A stretch of 64,000 nucleotides of DNA, taken from positions 1 to 64,000 of the forward strand of contig JBGZEX010000076.1 of NCBI GenBank assembly GCA_041846495.1. The letters run 5' to 3'. This DNA is from JBGZEX01 sp041846495. GTDB taxonomy: Bacteria > Bacteroidota > Bacteroidia > Bacteroidales > Marinifilaceae. Under the pieces are notes generated by a model. The model saw only the letters and a list, made by a program, of their open reading frames with translations, was not told the origin of the DNA and ran no database searches. Below, in pieces: positions 9,055 to 16,421 of the stretch. Position 1 is the first letter of the stretch. Each line of letters opens with the position of its first letter. A program made the position numbers and the translations under genes.

Positions 9055-9636
9055 GAATTTCAACACCCAAAGGTCTTTTCTGCCGGTTGTTTTGCAATAT
9101 TCGGGGATTTCTTTCAACGCTTCCGTTTCGCTCGGGAATTTTCCGACACATATGCGTAGTCGGGTAGGAGTTTCTATGATTTCGGATTTAAGTCCTTTCG
9201 CCGCATATTTCCTCATTTCCATTTCCGCATTTTTTCGGTCGTTTATCGGATAACTTCCGGCAATAATGCAAAATATCGAAGTTTTTTCGGATGCGTCGAT
9301 TTTGGCGGAGTCTTTAGCCCGGACATTCGTTTTGGCAGTAGGGGCGCTTTTTATTTCCGCATTTCCTCTGTCTTTTATCGGATGATTTTTTGCAATAAGA
9401 GATATTGAGTCGTTTTCTCTTAAAGTCTTTATTTCGTCGGCTTTGGCGGAGTCTTTAGCCTGAACGGCCGTTTCCGTTTCGATACGAAAGTCGGATTTTA
9501 CGGGCCCTATTTCTTTTGTCGACCGGCGTACGACCATGAGTGAAGTGGTCTCTTGTTTTTGTGAGCCGGATTTGCATGAGATTATGGAAAAAATAATAAA
9601 AATCGGAAATGCGATGCTATAGGCAAATAAATTCAT
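9046..9636 (-). CDS. SPOR-like lipoprotein with internal duplication
   Basis: The start at 9636 is chosen because it gives a lipoprotein signal (MNLFAYSIAFPIFIIFSIIS followed by Cys); the longer open frame upstream would run through the divergent promoter. The product is 196 residues. The C-terminal 75 residues resemble a SPOR peptidoglycan-binding domain (SIFCIIAGSYPINDRKNAE...RICVGKFPSETEA). The region before it contains a second, degraded copy of the first half of that unit (AKDSAK ... NHPIKDRGNAE), also visible at the DNA level. Probably a periplasmic lipoprotein acting at the cell wall; the target is unknown. Divergent from the cyclophilin gene. Confidence 0.7.
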   Translation of the reverse strand: MNLFAYSIAFPIFIIFSIISCKSGSQKQETTSLMVVRRSTKEIGPVKSDFRIETETAVQAKDSAKADEIKTLRENDSISLIAKNHPIKDRGNAEIKSAPTAKTNVRAKDSAKIDASEKTSIFCIIAGSYPINDRKNAEMEMRKYAAKGLKSEIIETPTRLRICVGKFPSETEALKEIPEYCKTTGRKDLWVLKFLK

Positions 9637-9665
9637 CTTATAAGGATATAATATGTATATGAATA

Positions 9666-9673
9666 CAAATCTA
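9666..9673 (-). promoter_or_regulatory. predicted promoter -7 element for the SPOR-like lipoprotein
   Basis: On the minus strand this reads TAGATTTG, an exact match to TAnnTTTG, about 30 bases from the ATG at 9636. It lies back to back with the plus-strand element at 9687-9694. Confidence 0.5.
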
Positions 9674-9686
9674 AGAATAAAAAGTG

Positions 9687-9694
9687 TATTTTTG
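9687..9694 (+). promoter_or_regulatory. predicted promoter -7 element for the cyclophilin gene
   Basis: TATTTTTG, an exact match to TAnnTTTG. It lies 33 bases before the chosen ATG at 9728 and therefore argues against the upstream ATG at 9653. Confidence 0.55.
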
Positions 9695-9727
9695 TACTTT
9701 ATACTTATGAATAAATATTTACGGGTT

Positions 9728-10411
9728 ATGAAAATCATTAAAAGCTTTCTTTTTTCGGTTGTTTTTTTGGCTTCGGCAGCTTGTTCCGATAGCAATAAGG
9801 ACAAAATCGTGAGGTTTGAAACGTCGGAAGGGATTATTCGGGTAAAATTGTATAATGAGACTCCTTTGCACAGGGATAATTTCTTAAAATTAGTAAAGGA
9901 AGGGTATTATAACGGTTTGTTGTTTCATCGGGTTATCGATAACTTTATGATTCAGACCGGAGATGTGAATTCCCGAAATGCAGCTCCCGGAGCGGCATTG
10001 GGTTCGGGAGATGTCGGCTATACGATAGAGGCCGAAATTGTCCCCGGACTTTTTCATAAAAGGGGAGTTTTGGCGGCTGCGCGCCAAGGGGATGCTGCGA
10101 ATCCGGAGCGGCGTTCGAGCGGAGCTCAGTTTTATATAGTGAAAGGAGTCAAATACGATGCCGGGAAATTGGCGGAGGAACTCGAGCGTAGCAACTCTTT
10201 CCGGAAAGACAGGGACAGTCTCGTATTGACGGAAGAGCAAATAAAGGCCTATACGACAATAGGAGGCACGCCTCATTTGGACGGACTTTATACGGTATTC
10301 GGAGAGGTGATTCAGGGGATGAAGGTCGTAGACCGTATTTCCGCCCTAAAGACGGACAAAAGGAATCGTCCTTATAAGGATGTAGTCATTGAAGTGGCTT
10401 ATATAGAATAA
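9728..10411 (+). CDS. cyclophilin-type peptidylprolyl isomerase, lipoprotein
   Basis: Catalyses cis-trans isomerisation of prolyl bonds. The 227-residue form starts with a lipoprotein signal ending ASAAC, so the enzyme is exported and membrane anchored. Cyclophilin motifs are in order: ETSEGIIRVKLY, YYNGLLFHRVIDNFMIQTGD with the catalytic Arg, GAQFYI, and HLDGLYTVFGEV near the end. An insertion of about 40 residues sits between GAQFYI and HLDGLYTVFG, which is common in Bacteroidota members. The start at 9728 fits the predicted promoter; 9707 is an in-frame alternative. speA begins 10 bases after the stop. Confidence 0.88.
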   Translation: MKIIKSFLFSVVFLASAACSDSNKDKIVRFETSEGIIRVKLYNETPLHRDNFLKLVKEGYYNGLLFHRVIDNFMIQTGDVNSRNAAPGAALGSGDVGYTIEAEIVPGLFHKRGVLAAARQGDAANPERRSSGAQFYIVKGVKYDAGKLAEELERSNSFRKDRDSLVLTEEQIKAYTTIGGTPHLDGLYTVFGEVIQGMKVVDRISALKTDKRNRPYKDVVIEVAYIE

Positions 10412-10421
10412 ATTCCGCAAT

Positions 10422-12314
10422 ATGAGAAAATGGACGATAGAGGACTCCAAGGAGTTGTACAATATCAAAGGCTGGGGATTGAATTATTTTTCCGTCAATG
10501 AAAAGGGGCACGTTACGGTTATGCCTAAGGAGGGTTGTACGCCCATAGATTTGGTGGACCTTATGGATGAATTGCAGTTGAAAGACATAAGTGCTCCGCT
10601 TTTATTGAGATTCCCGGACATATTGGACAATCGGATAGAAAAGATATCCCGTTGTTTTGCCAAGGCTGCCGAAGAATACGGGTTTAATGCCAAGAATTTC
10701 CTGATTTATCCGATAAAGGTCAATCAGATGCGTCCGGTAGTAGAGGAAATCGTGAGTTGCGGCAATAAATTCAATATAGGACTCGAGGCCGGTTCCAAAC
10801 CCGAACTTCATGCGGTTTTGTCCATAGATATCGACGACGATGCCATGCTTATCTGCAACGGTTATAAGGATACGAGTTATATAGAATTGGCTTTGTTGGC
10901 CCAGAAGATGGGGAAGCGTATTTATATCGTAGTAGAGAAACTTGTGGAATTGCAGGAAATTGCCGTTATTGCCGAAAAACTCAAGGTGCGCCCCAATATC
11001 GGTATTCGCATCAAGCTTTCGAGCGGAGGAAGCGGCAAATGGGAGGAGTCTGGAGGAGACGGGAGTAAGTTCGGAGTGAATTCGAGCGAACTTTTGGAAG
11101 CTTTGGAGATGCTCCGGAAAAATCGATTGGAAGATTGTCTTCAACTCATACATTTTCATATCGGAAGCCAGGTTACGAATATACGGAGGATAAAAGGAGC
11201 TTTGAGAGAGGCCGCTCAATTTTACGTACAACTCCGTAAATTGGGCTATTGCATAAACTTTGTGGATGTGGGCGGAGGACTCGGCGTGGATTACGACGGA
11301 AGCCGTTCTCCGACATCGGCCAACAGTATGAACTACTCCATACAGGAATATGTGAACGATGCGGTATCGGCCATCGTGGACGTATGCGAGAAAAACGACT
11401 TGCCTCAGCCCAATATCATAACCGAATCCGGCCGTTCCCTTACGGCCCATCATTCGGTATTGATATTCGAAACTTTGGCTGTAACCTCCCTTCCGCATTG
11501 GGACGAGGAGGAGGATTTGGAGGAGGGGGCCCACGAACTCGTAAGAGAATTGTACGGCCTTTGGGAAACGATCAATCAACCCCGCCTTTTGGAGACCTGG
11601 CACGATGCCCTTCAGATAAGGGAGGATGCTCTGGGATTATTCAGTTTGGGATTGATGGATTTGAAAACCCGGGCTATGATAGAGCGTTTGTTCTGGTCGT
11701 TGGCCCGGGAGGTTTACGATATGGCTATGAAAACCAAACATGCTCCCGACGAACTTAAAAACATATCCAAAATATTGCCGGATAAGTATTTTTGCAATTT
11801 TTCCCTTTTTCAATCCTTGCCGGATTCGTGGGCTATCGATCAGATATTCCCGATTATGCCGATTGCCGGTCTGGATGAAAAACCGGATAAATCCGCTACT
11901 ATCCAGGATATCACCTGCGATTCGGACGGGAAAATCGATAATTTCATATCTACCCGGAATTTTTCGTATAATTTGCCCGTGCATGAATTGAAAAAAGACG
12001 AGCCTTATTATTTCGGAGTTTTCCTCGTAGGGGCTTATCAGGAAATCCTCGGAGATTTGCATAATCTTTTCGGGGATACCAATGCCGTCCACGTAAAAGT
12101 GCGGGATAAAGGTTATGTTATCGATAAAATGATAGAGGGGGAGACGGTGGCGGACGTACTCGAATACGTTAAATTCGTACCGAAAAAGATGGCTCGCTCC
12201 ATAGAAGTATGGGTTACGACATCGGTTAAAAACGGGATTATCTCTGCAGAAGAGGGGCGGGAATTCCTTTCGAATTACAGATCGGGGCTTTACGGTTATA
12301 CTTATTTGGAGTAG
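10422..12314 (+). CDS. speA: biosynthetic arginine decarboxylase
   Basis: Converts arginine to agmatine, the first step of one putrescine/polyamine route. It is a PLP enzyme of the alanine-racemase-fold group IV decarboxylases. The 630-residue length and the N-terminus MRKWTIEDSKELYNIKGWG are typical of SpeA. The PLP lysine is in YPIKVNQM, followed by NIGLEAGSKPEL; the glycine-rich phosphate-binding segment is VDVGGGLGVDYDG. The C-terminal region contains the conserved FSLFQSLPD and GSYQE-like (GAYQE) segments. No signal peptide, so cytosolic. It follows the cyclophilin gene by 10 bases and ends at a strong terminator. No agmatinase or agmatine deiminase gene is in the window. Confidence 0.94.
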   Translation: MRKWTIEDSKELYNIKGWGLNYFSVNEKGHVTVMPKEGCTPIDLVDLMDELQLKDISAPLLLRFPDILDNRIEKISRCFAKAAEEYGFNAKNFLIYPIKVNQMRPVVEEIVSCGNKFNIGLEAGSKPELHAVLSIDIDDDAMLICNGYKDTSYIELALLAQKMGKRIYIVVEKLVELQEIAVIAEKLKVRPNIGIRIKLSSGGSGKWEESGGDGSKFGVNSSELLEALEMLRKNRLEDCLQLIHFHIGSQVTNIRRIKGALREAAQFYVQLRKLGYCINFVDVGGGLGVDYDGSRSPTSANSMNYSIQEYVNDAVSAIVDVCEKNDLPQPNIITESGRSLTAHHSVLIFETLAVTSLPHWDEEEDLEEGAHELVRELYGLWETINQPRLLETWHDALQIREDALGLFSLGLMDLKTRAMIERLFWSLAREVYDMAMKTKHAPDELKNISKILPDKYFCNFSLFQSLPDSWAIDQIFPIMPIAGLDEKPDKSATIQDITCDSDGKIDNFISTRNFSYNLPVHELKKDEPYYFGVFLVGAYQEILGDLHNLFGDTNAVHVKVRDKGYVIDKMIEGETVADVLEYVKFVPKKMARSIEVWVTTSVKNGIISAEEGREFLSNYRSGLYGYTYLE

Positions 12315-12341
12315 GCGGAAAAACGAATGAGATATTGAACG

Positions 12342-12379
12342 AAACCCCCGAAAGTTTTTCGAAAAACTTTCGGGGGTTT
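12342..12379. terminator. bidirectional terminator between speA and the purine permease
   Basis: A perfect 38-base palindrome with arms of 19 bases (aaacccccgaaagtttttc and its complement). T-rich sequence follows in both directions, so it can serve both converging genes. Confidence 0.9.
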
Positions 12380-12395
12380 GATTTTCGTTGGTTTT

Positions 12396-13706
12396 TTAAA
12401 GGAGGTGCATGGCATCCATAACGATTTTTCCCATGAATAAAACGGAAATCACCCAAACCGTAGGTGTAATTTGCTTTGTTTGTCCGCTCAAGGATTTAAG
12501 CAGGACGAAACTCAACATTCCGAATACGATTCCCTGTGCAATACTGAAGGCGAAGGGCATCATGATGATGGTAAGGAAGGCGGGGAGGGATTCCGTAATA
12601 TCGTCGAAATTGATATTCAATACGGAAGATATCATGAATAGACCTACGATAATCAGGGCGGGGGCCGTAGCCGATGCCGGAACCATAAGGAATAGAGGGG
12701 CAAGGAAGAGGGCGATGGCGAACATAAGGGCCGTCCCTACGGAGGTCAGTCCGGTCCGGCCTCCGGAGGCGACTCCCGAAGCGCTTTCCACATAGGAAGT
12801 TACCGTACTGGTTCCCAATACGGCTCCTACCGTGGTACCTAAGGCATCGGCAAATAAAGCCTTTTTCACTTTGGGGAAATTCCCGTTTTTGTCGATTAAT
12901 CCGGCCTTTTGTGCCACTCCCAAAAGAGTGCCTACCGTATCGAAAAGATTGACGAAAAGGAAGGTGAATACCACTATGGCCATGTCGATGCTTAAAAGGT
13001 TATGCCATTCGAAATGCGCAAATATGGGTTTGATGGAAGGCGGAATACTTATAATATTGCCTTGAGGGAGGGAGATTTCGCCGAAAATGCCTCCGGCAAT
13101 TGTTGCCGCAATAATGCCGATGAGCATGGCTCCGTGTATTTTTAAGGCATAGAGAACACCGGTAACCAATAATCCGATGGCGGCAATCCATACGTGATGA
13201 TTGCCGAAATCTCCCATCGAAATCATGGTATTGGGGTTTTTTACGATTATTCCGGCATTTTGAAGGCCGATAAGCGTGATGAACAAACCGATTCCTACGG
13301 GGATGGCATCTTTTACGGTTTGGGGAATACTCCTTACGATCATTTCCCGCACATTGAAAAAAGTGAGGACGAGGAATACGATGCCTTCGATGAATACGGC
13401 CGTGAGAGCCATCTGCCATGAATATCCCATGGAGAGTACTACGGTATAAGCGAAAAAGCTGTTTAAACCCATGCCGGGAGCCTGGGCGATGGGAACGTTG
13501 GCGATAAAAGCCATGAAAAGGGTTCCGGCAATGCTGGCAATGGCAGTAGCTGTGAAAAGAGCGGCTTTGTCCATTCCGGTTTCCCCTAAGATATTGGGAT
13601 TGACGACCAAAATGTAAGACATCGTAAGAAAGGTAATCAATCCGGCTATCAACTCTCTTTTTACATTCGTATTATTTTCTTTCAGCTTGAAAATGCGTTC
13701 TAACAT
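12396..13706 (-). CDS. NCS2-family purine permease (AzgA/PbuG-like)
   Basis: Inner-membrane symporter for purine bases, most like the AzgA/PbuG branch (adenine, guanine, hypoxanthine). The 436-residue protein has about 12-14 hydrophobic helices and the branch hallmarks: ELIAGLITFLTMSYILVVNP at the N-terminus, QAPGMGLNSFFAYTVV, and the LFDTVGTLLG and SYVESASGVASGGRTGLTS segments. It lies 27 bases downstream of a DUF5020 outer-membrane gene and is probably co-transcribed with it, which suggests that the pair moves a nucleobase or nucleoside across both membranes. The exact substrate cannot be told. Confidence 0.9.
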   Translation of the reverse strand: MLERIFKLKENNTNVKRELIAGLITFLTMSYILVVNPNILGETGMDKAALFTATAIASIAGTLFMAFIANVPIAQAPGMGLNSFFAYTVVLSMGYSWQMALTAVFIEGIVFLVLTFFNVREMIVRSIPQTVKDAIPVGIGLFITLIGLQNAGIIVKNPNTMISMGDFGNHHVWIAAIGLLVTGVLYALKIHGAMLIGIIAATIAGGIFGEISLPQGNIISIPPSIKPIFAHFEWHNLLSIDMAIVVFTFLFVNLFDTVGTLLGVAQKAGLIDKNGNFPKVKKALFADALGTTVGAVLGTSTVTSYVESASGVASGGRTGLTSVGTALMFAIALFLAPLFLMVPASATAPALIIVGLFMISSVLNINFDDITESLPAFLTIIMMPFAFSIAQGIVFGMLSFVLLKSLSGQTKQITPTVWVISVLFMGKIVMDAMHLL

Positions 13707-13733
13707 AAGCAGAATCTTAAAGGGTTGAAAAGT

Positions 13734-14465
13734 TTAAAAAATCCATTTGGCCGCCAAAGTGGGAAGTATGTATACCTTGTTCTTATAACCGGCTCCTCCT
13801 CCGTAGAAATTATTGCTGATTTCGATTTCGGAACCTACGGAAAATTTTTCGGTGATATTTATCCATAGCTGAGGCTCCGTGAGCAAAACGATTTTTTTAC
13901 CGGAAGGCCCTTCTTCCTTCGTCCTGTTTTTATTTTCGCTCCATAAGTCGATGAAACCGTTCAAACTGATGATGTTATCCCATAAATTGGCATTCCACGA
14001 CATCGTCCATTGCCAATCGTGGCTGGCCTTTGTAAAAGCATTGTATTTATAGGCAAAATAAGTGTTTATGAAAAACGGTTTGAACGAAAAAGAATAGGCA
14101 GCTCCGGCAATATAAGCATTGTTGATGGAAAATCCGTAATAATTTTCGGCTTCCCCTCCTATACCTAAGCCTCCGTTGAATTCTATATGAGGCATAATCT
14201 TGAAGTCCTTTATTTTGAAATCTCTTGAAATTTCGGTGTATACCAAGCCTATATTCCCATTTCTTGCATTGAAATCGAAATCGGCAAAGAGAAAGGTAGC
14301 CCCCCAGGGATCCGGTTTGAACATTTCGAAAGTTGTGGTTATATGATTCGATCTGCCGATATCTTTATGAAGACTGTGTCTCATATCGTAATGTATCTGC
14401 AGATTTTGGGCGTACGAACACAGGCATACGGCCATGGAAAAAACGAGAATGATGATTTTTTTCAT
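13734..14465 (-). CDS. DUF5020 family outer-membrane protein (Tsx-like)
   Basis: The 243-residue protein starts with a Sec signal peptide (cleavage after CSYA, before QNLQI). The rest alternates polar and aromatic residues as in a small outer-membrane beta-barrel and ends with the aromatic LAAKWIF, a typical barrel C-terminus. It resembles the DUF5020 family of Bacteroidales, which looks like the nucleoside channel Tsx. That likeness and the downstream purine permease point to passage of nucleosides or bases. The family assignment is by memory of sequence pattern, not a search. Confidence 0.7.
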   Translation of the reverse strand: MKKIIILVFSMAVCLCSYAQNLQIHYDMRHSLHKDIGRSNHITTTFEMFKPDPWGATFLFADFDFNARNGNIGLVYTEISRDFKIKDFKIMPHIEFNGGLGIGGEAENYYGFSINNAYIAGAAYSFSFKPFFINTYFAYKYNAFTKASHDWQWTMSWNANLWDNIISLNGFIDLWSENKNRTKEEGPSGKKIVLLTEPQLWINITEKFSVGSEIEISNNFYGGGAGYKNKVYILPTLAAKWIF

Positions 14466-14577
14466 AGGATTAATTTATAAATTTACGTAATCGAATGCGA
14501 ATATATAAAGATTATGACAAATCTTGAAGGCGATTTCCGAAATAAGGTTATTGTTTATAAAAAATGCTTTTTATTTG

Positions 14578-14609
14578 TTGGTGGGAATGAAGATATTCGA
14601 TTATATTTG
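14578..14609 (+). promoter_or_regulatory. predicted promoter for the gene at 14634
   Basis: TTG at 14578-14580 and TATATTTG at 14602-14609 are 21 bases apart. This is a strong match to the Bacteroidota consensus and lies 24 bases before the ATG at 14634. Confidence 0.65.
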
Positions 14610-14633
14610 TAAAAGGCGTATTCTACGGTGATA

Positions 14634-16088
14634 ATGATAAGCATACAACCTAAAATTCACGATAAATTTTCCATAGAGCTTAAAATAGGCTATTGGATTA
14701 AGAATTTTTCCGGAGATTCGGATTTTACTATCAGCAGTTGGTTGTTCATTCCCGAATCTTTGGATCTCGGGCGGGATTCCTATAAAAAAGAATTGTTTTA
14801 CAGGGATATAAAATCCAATGTGCGCCTGATAACTCCCGTTTATTCTTTAGAGGAGATTTGTAAGGAGGATTCCTTACCTTTTATGTTTTTGGAAGGGGCT
14901 GTTAACGAAGTGGTGATGGCCCCTTCGGAAAGCAATGCCGTAGAATTCGAACATCAGATTAAAATGTTCGGTACGATTTACCGTTCGGCATTGAGGAATG
15001 CGGGAGATGCCGTATTGAGGGGGGATGCCGGAAATAAGAGGAATATATATCTGTTTTTAGGTCGTATCGACAGGATTATAGGAAGATTTCGGGCTTTGGA
15101 GAAGCCTTTAAAAGAGCATGAGGTTTCCAAGCAAGTGCTTAATTACTTTGCTTTTTGCGACGAATTCATTTCGTTGTTTACCGAAAACTACATATTCGAA
15201 GTTATCTTGGGGCTTGAAAAAAAACATCCTTTTGTTTTTAAAGATTTTCGCCGTTCGCTGATAAAAAAATTGGAAGAAGAAATAGCTTACCGTAAGCGTA
15301 AAGGTTATGAAACGGCGGATAAAGATTCCCGGGATAAAAATATAAAGTTCGTATATCGCATGGGAATGTTGAAAAAATATATGGACAGTCAGTTATTCCT
15401 CGATTCCCATCGGAAAGAAGACGGTTTTTTAGCCCGTCAGTTTTATTATAGTCTTGCGGCCGGATTTTCGATGATCGTAGCCACCGTAATAAGTTTTTCC
15501 TTCCAGCAGAAATACGGGAATTTTACAATGCCCTTATTTGTGGCCTTGGTGGTAGGTTATATGCTGAAAGACAGAATCAAGGATTTGGGACGTTTTATTT
15601 TTTCTTCCAAACTCTCCCGGCGTTATTTCGATACCAAACGGATAATAGGAATAAAAAACAATACGGTGGGCTATATAAAAGATGCCGTGGATTTTATACC
15701 CGATTCGGGAGTTCCGGAGGAAGTGATGAAGTTGAGAAATCGTTCGGATTTGTTCGAGATGACGAAAGAGGCTCGGGAGGATATACTTCTGCATCGTAAA
15801 TTCGTGAAGATAGACGGAAAGATATTGGATAAAATCAATCAATACGATATTGCCGGCATTCATGAAATTATGCGATTCAATTTTTCCCGGTTCACTCAAA
15901 AAATGGATGATGTGGAAATCGGTATTCCCGTACCGGAGGGAGAAGACTCTTTTGTTTTTCTTCAAGCGGAGAAGATATATTATTTGAACTTCGTGATGCG
16001 TTTACAGTGCGGAAACGAAATAACTTACAGGCGTTACCGGTTGACGATTTGTCAGGAAGGCATCAGAAAGTTGGAGCGGATGAATTAA
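14634..16088 (+). CDS. membrane protein of unknown function with central TM hairpin
   Basis: About 484 residues; the start is the ATG at 14634, with GTG at 14628 as alternative. The N-terminal 275 residues are soluble and rich in charged helices. Two hydrophobic helices follow (around SLAAGFSMIVATVISF and MPLFVALVVGYMLKD), and then about 170 soluble residues with mixed beta character. Both large domains therefore probably face the cytosol. I do not recognise the family. It is transcribed alone from its own predicted promoter and ends at a clear hairpin. No enzyme motif is visible. Confidence 0.7.
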   Translation: MISIQPKIHDKFSIELKIGYWIKNFSGDSDFTISSWLFIPESLDLGRDSYKKELFYRDIKSNVRLITPVYSLEEICKEDSLPFMFLEGAVNEVVMAPSESNAVEFEHQIKMFGTIYRSALRNAGDAVLRGDAGNKRNIYLFLGRIDRIIGRFRALEKPLKEHEVSKQVLNYFAFCDEFISLFTENYIFEVILGLEKKHPFVFKDFRRSLIKKLEEEIAYRKRKGYETADKDSRDKNIKFVYRMGMLKKYMDSQLFLDSHRKEDGFLARQFYYSLAAGFSMIVATVISFSFQQKYGNFTMPLFVALVVGYMLKDRIKDLGRFIFSSKLSRRYFDTKRIIGIKNNTVGYIKDAVDFIPDSGVPEEVMKLRNRSDLFEMTKEAREDILLHRKFVKIDGKILDKINQYDIAGIHEIMRFNFSRFTQKMDDVEIGIPVPEGEDSFVFLQAEKIYYLNFVMRLQCGNEITYRRYRLTICQEGIRKLERMN

Positions 16089-16103
16089 GGCTGTAAAAGA
16101 AAT

Positions 16104-16136
16104 CCCATCTTTGTTAAAACATGCAACAAAGATGGG
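16104..16136. terminator. bidirectional terminator hairpin
   Basis: Arms of 12 bases (cccatctttgtt / aacaaagatggg) enclose a 9-base loop. The T-rich sequence on the minus side (atttctttt) means it can also stop leftward transcripts that run past mutS. Confidence 0.8.
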
Positions 16137-16168
16137 TTATATGCCGTAGAGCTTGACGTATAAGGAGA

Positions 16169-16369
16169 TTATAAAAAGGGCGCTTTTTCCGGAGGATTAT
16201 TATTCCATTCGACTCCCAATTCGGCGCCGGCCGGTTTTATTTCCACATTGAAAACATAACATTTTCCGGCTTCCAATTTTTTCCCGGTTTTATCCGGCGA
16301 CGTATAATAATCGCCGTATTTCGAATTGTAGTATGTTACGGATATTTTTTGGTTGTCTACCGATTCCAA
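16169..16369 (-). pseudogene. possible remnant of a fimbrillin-like C-terminus
   Basis: A 66-codon frame that begins only with TTG. The same frame is open further upstream towards mutS (reading ...TVILIPAFILESVDNQK) but has no ATG or GTG before the mutS stop. The translated tail, with LEAGKCYVFNVEIKPAGAE followed by a Trp-Asn-Asn ending, resembles the last strands of Bacteroidales fimbrillin-like surface proteins. It looks like the 3' stump of a lost gene rather than a complete small protein. A short real peptide gene following mutS cannot be excluded. Confidence 0.35.
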
Positions 16370-16421
16370 TATGAATGCGGGAATAAGAATGACGGTAAAT
16401 GAGTAAAAAAATGAAAAACGA

